A stretch of 18,126 bases of DNA from Christensenellaceae bacterium (GTDB lineage: Bacteria > Bacillota > Clostridia > Christensenellales > Borkfalkiaceae): the NCBI GenBank assembly GCA_016295005.1, contig JAEDMA010000014.1, positions 1 through 18,126 of the forward strand, in the 5' to 3' direction. A model generated the notes under the pieces. It had not been told where the DNA came from, made no database searches, and saw only the letters and a list, made by a program, of their open reading frames with translations. Both the position numbers and the translations under genes were made by a program. Shown here one piece after another: positions 1-6,383 of the stretch (positions are counted from its first letter, which is position 1; each line of letters starts with the position of its first letter).

Positions 1-47
1 CCCTCGGTGGCAACACCATGCCGGTTCAAGTCCGGCTCCCGGCACCA
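1..47 (+). tRNA. tRNA-Leu, 3' part (cut by window edge)
   Basis: Visible are a long variable arm (GGTG stem at 6-9, GCAA loop, CACC at 14-17), a T-arm with stem GCCGG/GGC and TTCAAGT loop (20-36), the acceptor 3' strand TCCCGGC (37-43), discriminator A44 and an encoded CCA (45-47). The long variable arm makes it class II (Leu, Ser or bacterial Tyr). The variable arm sequence and discriminator A fit leucine; serine normally has G there. The anticodon lies outside the window, so the isoacceptor cannot be given. Confidence 0.88.
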
Positions 48-74
48 TGTTAAGGTGACAAAAAAGCTGTCACT

Positions 75-116
75 GTATAAAAAGACCGAGAATATTCATT
101 CTCGGTCTTTTTATAC
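75..116 (+). terminator. Rho-independent terminator after the tRNA
   Basis: A perfect 19-bp stem (75-93 with 98-116) around a 4-base loop. The GACCGAGAAT core is flanked by an A5 tract on the left and a T5 tract on the right, so it can act in both directions. It lies 28 bases after the tRNA CCA end. Confidence 0.9.
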
Positions 117-336
117 ATTATAAAGTGCATAATTAAGAAAAATATAAATAAATATGCAATCAAATGGTTGGGCAAAAAGATAATGATTTTGAGCTGTCAT
201 TTTGGGGTTTTTAGCATTCTATTGGACTTGAACCGATACAGGCAATTTTTAGCATTTTTTTGTTTTTTTACCATAGATAAACTACATACCTACATTTATT
301 ACTACAACAACGAGAGAATTTTACTAAAAATAAAAG
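117..336. other. AT-rich intergenic stretch without a credible gene
   Basis: This stretch is strongly AT-rich. A 70-codon rightward open frame at 168-380 starts at TTG, lacks a Shine-Dalgarno sequence, has low-complexity Phe/Ile/Tyr-rich composition and overlaps the terminator at 337-367, so it is not called. The 10-mer AGCTGTCATT at 192-201 recurs inverted at 2483-2492, and its first eight bases also occur at 65-72, which hints at a shared intergenic repeat. Confidence 0.5.
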
Positions 337-367
337 GAATGAGCCCTGTGCAATACAGAACTCATTC
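328..367 (-). terminator. Terminator of the flavin reductase gene
   Basis: The hairpin pairs GAATGAG (337-343) with CTCATTC (361-367) and CTGT (346-349) with ACAG (355-358), with a 2x2 internal loop and a 5-base loop. Read leftward, the stem is followed by a U-rich run (CCTTTTATTTTT). It sits about 70 bases beyond the stop codon of the gene at 440-1012 and has no U-run in the rightward direction. Confidence 0.7.
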
Positions 368-439
368 ACAAGTAATTTAATATTCAATTTTTGTCCAAAC
401 TTTAGGGTTCACATCACTTGTCCCGACGGGCATTTTACT

Positions 440-1012
440 TTACAATTTCATCAATTTTGCGCCTGTCTGCCAAGCCCGACCTACTTTTTCGCCTATCGCA
501 TAATAGCCGCTTTGGAATTGGTCGAATACAAACGCATTCAATTTTACAGGGTTGACTTTTCCCTTTTCGTCAAGCACTTTTTCATCCGCAAGCACATTGA
601 GTATTTCGCCAAGTACTCTGAAACCATAAACGGTATTCTGACATTCAACGACCTTACATTCAAGCGTCAAAGGGAATTCTTGCACTATCGGTGCACTTAC
701 CCTTGAACTCTCTACTGCGTGAAGTCCCGAACGCTCAAACTTATCTTTCATTTTATTGCCCGTTGCAATACCGAAAAAATCTGCTTCTTCGATATGGTCT
801 ATATCGGCAATGCTCAATGTAAATGCACCTGTGCGTTTGATATTTTCGGAAGTCTTGTGATCTTCGTCAATATTAAGCGCAACCATATTTTCAGCACAAA
901 CTCCGCCCCAAGCCATATTCATAACGTCAACCGTTCCGTCTTCGTTATAGGTTGAAATCATAAGTACAGGCATAGGAAAAGTATAAGGTTTTACTCCCAA
1001 ATCTTTTAACAT
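440..1012 (-). CDS. Flavin reductase-like (DIM6/NTAB family) flavoprotein
   Basis: A 190-residue soluble protein with no signal peptide. The opening KPYTFPMPVLMISTYNEDG and following NMAWGG are typical of the split-barrel flavin reductase/flavoredoxin family, where this segment helps bind FMN. The middle (AFTLSIADIDHIEEADFFG) and the C-terminal region giving a compact barrel also fit, and the length is normal for the family. Family members bind FMN and reduce flavin with NAD(P)H or pass electrons; the substrate is not predictable here. The start has AAAGGAG eight bases upstream. It is monocistronic: its own promoter is at 1065-1093 and its terminator at 328-367. The palindrome around its promoter suggests control by a dimeric repressor, for example of HxlR or MarR type, which is inference only. 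Confidence 0.88.
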   Translation of the reverse strand: MLKDLGVKPYTFPMPVLMISTYNEDGTVDVMNMAWGGVCAENMVALNIDEDHKTSENIKRTGAFTLSIADIDHIEEADFFGIATGNKMKDKFERSGLHAVESSRVSAPIVQEFPLTLECKVVECQNTVYGFRVLGEILNVLADEKVLDEKGKVNPVKLNAFVFDQFQSGYYAIGEKVGRAWQTGAKLMKL

Positions 1013-1051
1013 TACTTTTACTCCTTTATCGTATTTGAATTTTGGTTATAT

Positions 1052-1094
1052 CTTGACAATATAAATTATATAGTTATATAATAATTATGTCAAG
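1052..1094 (-). promoter_or_regulatory. Promoter of flavin reductase within an inverted repeat
   Basis: On the minus strand, TTGACA (1088-1093) and TATAAT (1065-1070) are separated by 17 bases, a perfect sigma-A consensus. The element is bounded by perfect 7-base arms, CTTGACA (1052-1058) and TGTCAAG (1088-1094), so a dimeric regulator bound there would cover the -35 box. The initiation site should fall near 1058, giving a leader of roughly 45 bases before the start codon at 1012. Confidence 0.85.
1053..1082 (+). promoter_or_regulatory. Opposing promoter inside the same palindrome
   Basis: On the plus strand, TTGACA (1053-1058) is followed after 18 bases by TATAAT (1077-1082). This is a near-perfect sigma-A promoter overlapping and facing the flavin reductase promoter. 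It would start a transcript near 1089 that meets a strong terminator at 1159-1202 without crossing a credible open frame. Confidence 0.6.
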
Positions 1095-1106
1095 TACGCA
1101 CATTTA

Positions 1107-1127
1107 TACGTCATTCTGGTTGACGTA
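1107..1127. repeat. Short perfect inverted repeat beside the bidirectional promoter
   Basis: TACGTCA (1107-1113) and TGACGTA (1121-1127) are perfectly complementary around a 7-base gap. It may be an operator upstream of the flavin reductase -35 box or a hairpin in the putative rightward short transcript; the sequence cannot decide between them. Confidence 0.5.
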
Positions 1128-1158
1128 AATTTAGGATACTGATTTTTATGGCAAAACA

Positions 1159-1202
1159 ATACGGTTCGTCCGCCGACCGGCAGACGAACCGTATATTTTT
1201 TT
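1159..1202 (+). terminator. Strong terminator between the hydrolase and flavin reductase genes
   Basis: A 12-bp perfect stem (1159-1170 with 1183-1194) is extended after a C-A mismatch by GCC/GGC (1172-1174 with 1179-1181) around a GACC loop. The T7 run at 1196-1202 is on the rightward side. Read leftward it follows the hydrolase stop by about 25 bases and is trailed only by a weaker TTGTTTT, so it may end hydrolase transcription too, but its polarity favours a rightward transcript. Confidence 0.85.
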
Positions 1203-1219
1203 ACTCATGATTTATTCAG

Positions 1220-2164
1220 TTAAATAACGTCCGAAAAGTTAATTTGTGTCGCGCCCGCAAGGTATGCGTCGATATAATCCCATACTTCCTCGTCGTAATC
1301 GCCGAAAAAGAACGACATGTCAAAGCCCCAAAAGGAGAGATTTTCACTGTTGAAGCCGTGGGTTGCGCCCTCTATTATGTAAAGTTGGCAGTTTTCGTAA
1401 ATTTCAGCCGCCCGTTGCGAATAATCCGAACTTACTATAAAATCGTTGGAGCCGTGCAGAATAAGCACGTCGCCTTTAAAGTTGCCTATATTCGCGTACA
1501 CGTCGTAATCTTTTATCGTTTCTACGAACGCCTCGCCGTAAGAGGAAGAGCCGAAAGACCCGAATGAGCCGAAGCCGCCCGAACCTCCCGAAAAGCTGCT
1601 TGCAAGCTCCGGGATATTGAACGCGGGATAGAGCAGCATCAGCCCCGCTATTTCGTCGGATATATCGTTTGCTACAAGCGCGGATACAAGCCCGCCCTGG
1701 CTAGTTCCGAACAGGTAAACGCTGTCGGGGTCAACGAAGTCAAGCCCCTTTACCGTCTGAATAACCGCCTTCAAATCGTCCTTTTCGGTAAATATCGTCA
1801 TGTCTTCGGTAGAACCGTCGCTCCTGCTGTCTGAACATGCTCCGCAGAAATCGAATGCGTAAGCCGCATAGCCACGCTCGGCAAAGCCGATGCAATAGGC
1901 GTTCATGGAATCCGCCGTAAGGTTTGCGCTGTGCGAAAGTACCACGGCGGGCATCTTTTCTGCCGCCTGCCCTTCCGCGGGGAGATATAGCTTGCCGTAA
2001 ATGTTCGATTCTCCGTTTGCTGAATACAGCTCTTCGGTGCGATAGCTGACCGTCTGGTTTTTGCCTCCGTTTTGCTTGCATCCCATCAGCATAAGCGTCG
2101 GCAGGGAGAGCGCAACCGCGGCGCATATAGTTAAAAATAACGTACATTTTTTTAGCTTTGCCAT
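1220..2164 (-). CDS. Secreted alpha/beta-hydrolase lipoprotein
   Basis: A 314-residue serine hydrolase of the dienelactone hydrolase/acyl-peptidase-like type, probably an esterase anchored outside the membrane. A hydrophobic signal ends in LMLMGC, with lipidated Cys29. The nucleophile motif is GTSQGG (Ser155), with Asp241 in HGSND and His269 in GATHGF as the likely triad. A Gly/Ser/Phe-rich stretch at residues 191-207 sits in the cap region. The ATG at 2164 is chosen over an upstream in-frame ATG at 2197 because AAAGAGG lies 7-9 bases before it and the promoter at 2188-2216 would start transcription near 2181, downstream of the longer start. This gene is far richer in G+C than the operon to its right (35 of 60 in 1561-1620). 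The substrate is unknown. Confidence 0.87.
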   Translation of the reverse strand: MAKLKKCTLFLTICAAVALSLPTLMLMGCKQNGGKNQTVSYRTEELYSANGESNIYGKLYLPAEGQAAEKMPAVVLSHSANLTADSMNAYCIGFAERGYAAYAFDFCGACSDSRSDGSTEDMTIFTEKDDLKAVIQTVKGLDFVDPDSVYLFGTSQGGLVSALVANDISDEIAGLMLLYPAFNIPELASSFSGGSGGFGSFGSFGSSSYGEAFVETIKDYDVYANIGNFKGDVLILHGSNDFIVSSDYSQRAAEIYENCQLYIIEGATHGFNSENLSFWGFDMSFFFGDYDEEVWDYIDAYLAGATQINFSDVI

Positions 2165-2187
2165 ATGATAACCTCTTTTACGAAGCC

Positions 2188-2216
2188 ATTTTATCACTGC
2201 GCTTCATTCGTGTCAA
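2188..2216 (-). promoter_or_regulatory. Sigma-A promoter of the hydrolase gene
   Basis: On the minus strand, TTGACA (2211-2216) is followed after 17 bases by TAAAAT (2188-2193). The predicted start is near 2181, giving a leader of about 17 bases carrying the ribosome binding site at 2172-2179. This fixes the translation start at 2164. Confidence 0.85.
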
Positions 2217-2444
2217 GTAGTGCGTATAATATAGGTGAAATATATATTAGCTATCAGATACGAGTAAAAAAATGGTATATTGAAGGGACTGTCATTTAGT
2301 ATAAATATCGCCGAGTTGAGGAACTACCGACGGAAGATTATTAACCGCAAGAACGCCAACAAGGTTTTACTACTTGGCGGACTTAAAATCAAGCACGCCA
2401 AGACCGCCAAAACATATAAATTGCGGTGGCGTAATTCATTTTGG

Positions 2445-2474
2445 AAAAAAGCACGGTCGGGAGACCGTGTTTTT
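2445..2474 (+). terminator. Terminator-like hairpin (rightward)
   Basis: CACGGTC (2452-2458) pairs with GACCGTG (2463-2469) around a GGGA loop. The stem is preceded by an A6 tract and followed by T5 (2470-2474). It has no recognised gene upstream on the plus strand. Confidence 0.7.
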
Positions 2475-2510
2475 GTTTGGGGAATGACAGCTATTTTGTA
2501 CCCATAAGCC

Positions 2511-2556
2511 AAAATTAGAGGTTTTTTTGACAACAAAAAGCCTCTATTTTTTGCTA
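2511..2556. terminator. Bidirectional terminator-like hairpin
   Basis: TAGAGG (2516-2521) pairs with CCTCTA (2541-2546), the stem continuing inward through T-rich/A-rich pairing and outward through AAAAT/ATTTT. A T6 run follows on the plus strand (2547-2552) and a weaker ATTTTGG on the minus strand. It is the first plausible end for leftward transcription from the glycan operon if that runs through 2715-3092. Confidence 0.6.
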
Positions 2557-2645
2557 TTGGGGACAAAACCTCATCATTTTTGCTCTTTGCACCCAATTTT
2601 TATGCAATCCCCATACAATTATTCACCCCCTTTTGGGGACAAAAC
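2557..2645. repeat. Pair of 13-base direct repeats
   Basis: TTGGGGACAAAAC appears identically at 2557-2569 and 2633-2645, 76 bases apart. The second copy is preceded by CCCCCTTTT, so it can also fold as CCCC-TTTT-GGGG. No gene overlaps them and no third copy was noticed. Confidence 0.65.
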
Positions 2646-2714
2646 TTTAGGGACATAATGATTCATTTAATAAATGGGACTTAGGTTATTGGATTATCCT
2701 TCCAAGATTTTTTA

Positions 2715-3092
2715 TTACCAATCGTCATCAGAATCGTCTTCCCAATCATCGCTATCTTCGTTAAAATAATCGTCGTCTTCATCGTCCAAAACGCTTATGC
2801 CCAAATCATCATCTTCTTCCTCGTCATCAAAGACGTCATAACTCGAAGTTGTCTTTTGACTATTTGCTAATTGTTCTTCAAGCTAGTCTTCAAGGTAGGC
2901 ATCGTCAATATCAACGTCGCCGCCTAAATTCATATCAGAGTAGCCTAAGCTCACGTTTTTTACGCTTTTTCCATTCGTTAAAGTTTTTTGATCGATTAGG
3001 AGAAGAAAAAAGTAGTCGCTCTTTCTCAAGAACAACTGCTTTTTTCCATTTTTAATCGTTAAATTCTCCCCAAGATACAATCTCGGTATCAT
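2715..3092 (-). pseudogene. Remnant of a protein with a very acidic tail, broken by an amber codon
   Basis: From an ATG at 3092 the frame runs 69 codons to a TAG at 2883-2885 and then continues open, in the same frame, for 55 codons to TAA at 2715-2717. The continuation is strongly biased: roughly half Asp/Glu, ending DDWEDDSDDDW, with no Met start of its own. One compositionally coherent protein split by a stop is the simplest reading. The ATG has only a weak AAAGAAG before it, and an alternative frame at about 3062-3145 (ending SWGEFND) also looks protein-like, so an upstream frameshift may be present too. Acidic tails occur in RNA polymerase delta subunits and many unrelated proteins; no family is claimed. 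TAG is a normal stop at 8135, which argues against recoding. Confidence 0.5.
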
Positions 3093-3154
3093 TAACTTCT
3101 TTACTATTTTTTAACCAAAGTTTGGCAGTAATTTTTTCTTCATTTTACAAAAAA

Positions 3155-4879
3155 TTATTGTACGGAAAAATAATCAAAATTATTCGTATTTAATTCGTTC
3201 CCGTTTTCAAATCCTTCTATAGTATTGAAAACGCCTACGTTATTGAATACGTAATCTTCGCCTATGATAGAATTACTTACGTATAAAAACAAAACGGTAT
3301 TGTTATTCTCTTGGCTAACGAACGCGCACGTTCCGTTTATTTCGTTCCTTTCCCAAGAACCGTTAAGCCACTCGTCTTCTTGCCATTTTCCGTCGTAATA
3401 GAAAACGCAAGCCATTCTTCCCGACGGCCTTATTAACACTTTGATATCATAGTCGTCGATTATTTTATTTCCATTTAAGTCTATTATAAGCGTAGTTAAC
3501 TTATTATCCTCCCACCAATCTTCCGGGTCGGAGTCATAATCGCAATCAAATAATTCTCTTTCAATTTTTAATCGTAAACTATTTTTTTCCACTTTTGCCG
3601 CTAACGAAACGAAATCTCCTCGTTCGTAACAATAGGTTTGCATTTCTGTAAAATTATTCTTTTCCGTAATCGTTCCGTCTTGTTCAAAAGTAATATATTT
3701 TTCAGGGCAATTTTCATTATTCCAATTCGAATAATCGAAAATTGACACTGCTTTTTTTGACAAAGAATAGTCTGCAAACGGTATATATATTTTATAGATT
3801 ATTGCCGTTTCAACAAGTTCCTCGAAAAGGTTTCCATTTAAATCGACCTCGACAACTATTCCGCCTACTGAATTTTTGTCCCAACCTATCCATTCAGCCC
3901 AACCACCGTCTTCGCCGCTTCCATTTGCAACGGCGTATTTAGAATCAGGACGAATAACAAACTTTAAATCGTTTTCGTTTATGCAACCGCCGTCGGAAGC
4001 CAAATCAACGAAAACCATCGTCTCAAAATTATCCCACCACTCTGTCTGAGTTTCAATTAATTTTTTACCGACAAAATCTCTTGTCAACTGAATATAAACG
4101 CCGTCTTCGTCATATTCTACGCTTATTTTTTCGTAACTTTCATCAACGCAGGTTACGGTAGACGTAGTTTTGAACTTTTCATAAAAAATAACGTTCTCTG
4201 CTAAAATTTTATTGTCTTTTGAAAATACGTAATACGTCGAAGGATTATCTACGGATTCTTTCCCCTTAATTCCCGACCAAACGTAGAAATATTCACTTGC
4301 ATCTACGTGTCCGAAGTTTATTCCTAAGGCGTTTGGTTTTGAATCCAGCCCCATTTCTTGCCAGGGAATTGACATTTCTATACTATAACTATTCTTATCT
4401 TCTTCAATTAAAATATAGTAATCAATCTCAAAATAAGACTTCGTCCAGCAATAATCCGTTCCCGTTTGAACGCCAACGTAATAATCTACTAATGCATTAA
4501 TATAAATTCTAAATTGAATATCGTCGCTTTGTGGATAGCCCAGATATCTACTTCCATTTAGCAAGGTATCAATATAAACTTCAATGGAGTCGTTTTTATA
4601 AGTACTGTTATCGTTGGCAACCAAACAATCGTCTTTGACGGTAAAAAGAAAGTTTAAGCCTTTATCCCCAAAGAAAAAATTAACATTTGCGTTATTCTCC
4701 ACGCCGAATTGCAAATCTATCGAACTATCGTATAAATACTCGTCTTGCAATCCGTCGAGTATTACGTCCGTTTGGGCGTAAACCGGCGGTTTTTCAACTT
4801 TGCTTTCATCATTATTCTTGCAAGCAACACAGAATAATAGGGAAAAACAAACTATTGTAAATAATAAAAACTTTTTCAT
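3155..4879 (-). CDS. Lipoprotein of three CBM9-like carbohydrate-binding domains
   Basis: A 574-residue exported protein with lipobox FCVAC (Cys20). Residues 35-230 resemble the CBM9-like/DOMON-type beta-sandwich of glycan enzymes: VILDGLQDEYLY opening, NDSIEVYID middle, YSIEMSIPWQEMGL and ALGINFGHVD. Residues about 240-400 and 410-574 are related to each other: WWDNFETMVFVDL with NENDLKFVIRP in one, WWEDNKLTTLIIDL with DDYDIKVLIRP in the other. No catalytic domain is seen, so it most likely captures glycan at the cell surface. It is the last gene of the operon, beginning 3 bases after the GH43 stop with only a weak ribosome binding site (GGG-rich), suggesting reliance on re-initiation. No terminator is visible directly behind it. 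Confidence 0.8.
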   Translation of the reverse strand: MKKFLLFTIVCFSLLFCVACKNNDESKVEKPPVYAQTDVILDGLQDEYLYDSSIDLQFGVENNANVNFFFGDKGLNFLFTVKDDCLVANDNSTYKNDSIEVYIDTLLNGSRYLGYPQSDDIQFRIYINALVDYYVGVQTGTDYCWTKSYFEIDYYILIEEDKNSYSIEMSIPWQEMGLDSKPNALGINFGHVDASEYFYVWSGIKGKESVDNPSTYYVFSKDNKILAENVIFYEKFKTTSTVTCVDESYEKISVEYDEDGVYIQLTRDFVGKKLIETQTEWWDNFETMVFVDLASDGGCINENDLKFVIRPDSKYAVANGSGEDGGWAEWIGWDKNSVGGIVVEVDLNGNLFEELVETAIIYKIYIPFADYSLSKKAVSIFDYSNWNNENCPEKYITFEQDGTITEKNNFTEMQTYCYERGDFVSLAAKVEKNSLRLKIERELFDCDYDSDPEDWWEDNKLTTLIIDLNGNKIIDDYDIKVLIRPSGRMACVFYYDGKWQEDEWLNGSWERNEINGTCAFVSQENNNTVLFLYVSNSIIGEDYVFNNVGVFNTIEGFENGNELNTNNFDYFSVQ

Positions 4880-4882
4880 AAA

Positions 4883-6367
4883 TTATTTACCCAAAACTAC
4901 TATTTCCGAAATAGAGAAAGGATTCTTTTTAGAAACTGAAATCTCTATTTTTTTCGTTGATAATTCTTGTTCGAATTCGAAAGCGCCCGTCCCTATAAAT
5001 CCGTTAAAGAAATTCACTTTATTTTGAGCCCCGTTTACTTTAATATTGCAATAATTTATTTTTTCGCTATCATCTAAGCCCGTATAAATAAGAATGCCCT
5101 TAACGCTTTTTTCACTATCGAAAGAAATTGTTATCGTTGAATTTATCCCCGTATTACGCCACAATTTATCATCATCACGATATCGGTAAACTATAAAATC
5201 ATCGTTTAAGAATTTTTCGTATGCTTTATCTACAGAATTGGTTGCCGTAATAGTCGCTTGATTTGCTATATTTTTATATCCGCTAATTGCTTGCGGCAAA
5301 TAAGAAATTTCACAACTCGGTCCCGAGACCGTAATATTTCCGTCTCCGACGTACGCCCTGTCGATATTTATAATCCTATTCGCGTCCGGTGAAGTTGGAT
5401 ACTTTGAAGAGTGATATAATATAAACCACTCGTCGCCGACTTTAACAAAAGCATGATGTCCCGTTGCCGCAACGAAATCCGACAAAGGATCAGGACCGAG
5501 TATTCTATTATCCACCCCGTTTTTAACAAAACCTTCTAACGGGTTATCGCTGACAACCAGCCCGACCGAATAATTAGCGTCGGTATAACCGTTTCCGGAA
5601 TACGTAAGATAATACTTTCCGTCGACTTTTATCATAAACGGAGCTTCATTAACGCATCCGTTTGATTTTACTTCCCATGAAAGCTCGGGTTTAGAAAGAA
5701 CGTAAGGCTCTTCGCTTAAAACCGTCATAAGATCGTTAGATAACTCCACGCCGCAAATCCAGCTTTCGGTTTTATTCGTTTCTTCATTGTAGTTTTGAGT
5801 ATGTTCTCTACTATAATACATATATACTCTGTTATCGTCGTCTACAAAAATCGTCGAGTCAATCATACCCACGTCAAAATCATAATGAAAATAATCGCCT
5901 TGTTCCGTTTTTATTTCTTCAAACGGTCCTTCCGGCGAATCTGACACCGCCAAACCTATATTATGATACTTTTTATTGTTTACCAGCGCAGTATACGTCA
6001 TATAATATTTATCATTGTGTTCAATAACGTCAGGCGCCCATAGTTGAGTTATTCCCCAACTATCGCTATTCGGCTTAAAAGCAACTCCAAGATTATTCCA
6101 ATGATATAAATCCTTAGATTTCCACACACCGATTGCGGCACAGTTCATAGTATTAGTCGTAGGATAGAGATAAAAATATCCGTTATTATATAAAACGGTT
6201 GGATCCGCGGCGTTTTCAATGCCGATTACCGGATTTTTATAAAAAAGCGTACCGTTATATTCGTTTGCGCTTAAAGCCTCGCTAACGTTTATTCCTTTTA
6301 CGGAACCGCTACAAGAAACCATCGAGAATAATAAAAGAGATAAAGCTAAGATTAAACTTTTTTTCAT
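4883..6367 (-). CDS. GH43-family glycosidase lipoprotein with C-terminal beta domain
   Basis: A 494-residue surface lipoprotein (signal ending FSMVSC, Cys19). Residues 44-350 form a five-bladed GH43-like propeller: Asp55 in ADPTVLY is the likely general base, Asp170 in MIDSTIF the pKa modulator, and Glu241 in NEAPFMIK the general acid; GHHAF at 303-307 matches the conserved His region. GH43 enzymes usually remove arabinofuranose, xylose or galactose units from plant polysaccharides or related glycans; specificity cannot be told here. Residues 360-494 (NQATITATNSVDKAYEKFLNDD) resemble a discoidin/CBM32-type domain. A ribosome binding site AAGGACG precedes the ATG. It lies 16 bases behind the permease gene, which fits cleaving glycans whose products are imported. 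Confidence 0.9.
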   Translation of the reverse strand: MKKSLILALSLLLFSMVSCSGSVKGINVSEALSANEYNGTLFYKNPVIGIENAADPTVLYNNGYFYLYPTTNTMNCAAIGVWKSKDLYHWNNLGVAFKPNSDSWGITQLWAPDVIEHNDKYYMTYTALVNNKKYHNIGLAVSDSPEGPFEEIKTEQGDYFHYDFDVGMIDSTIFVDDDNRVYMYYSREHTQNYNEETNKTESWICGVELSNDLMTVLSEEPYVLSKPELSWEVKSNGCVNEAPFMIKVDGKYYLTYSGNGYTDANYSVGLVVSDNPLEGFVKNGVDNRILGPDPLSDFVAATGHHAFVKVGDEWFILYHSSKYPTSPDANRIINIDRAYVGDGNITVSGPSCEISYLPQAISGYKNIANQATITATNSVDKAYEKFLNDDFIVYRYRDDDKLWRNTGINSTITISFDSEKSVKGILIYTGLDDSEKINYCNIKVNGAQNKVNFFNGFIGTGAFEFEQELSTKKIEISVSKKNPFSISEIVVLGK

Positions 6368-6383
6368 AAATTTCGTCCTTAAA

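Larger units (their letters stand above)
2217..2714. other. Gene-free region with hairpins and a direct repeat
   Basis: No credible gene is visible: open frames on both strands at 2280-2507 and 2324-2596 overlap each other, lack good ribosome binding sites and are Arg/Lys/Leu-rich. A hairpin pairs ACGCCA-CCGC (2395-2407) with GCGG-TGGCGT (2423-2432). The 8-mer CTGTCATT at 2289-2296 is inverted at 2483-2490, about 200 bases apart. The 13-mer TTGGGGACAAAAC occurs at 2557-2569 and 2633-2645. The region could be an interspersed intergenic repeat or a structured RNA locus; neither is established. Confidence 0.5.

Noticed and set aside
168..380. 70-codon rightward open frame
   Set aside because: TTG start without ribosome binding site, low-complexity AT-driven composition, and overlap with the leftward terminator at 337-367.
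2165..2197. Eleven-residue upstream extension of the hydrolase
   Set aside because: The predicted transcription start near 2181 lies downstream of this ATG, and the ribosome binding site fits the ATG at 2164.
2280..2596. Open frames on both strands (75 and 90 codons)
   Set aside because: They overlap each other, run through terminator-like hairpins, lack Shine-Dalgarno sequences and have biased basic composition typical of chance frames in structured DNA.
2883..2885. Amber codon reassignment in this genome
   Set aside because: TAG ends the sugar-binding lipoprotein gene at 8135 exactly where family members end, and TGA ends two other genes, so the standard code applies.
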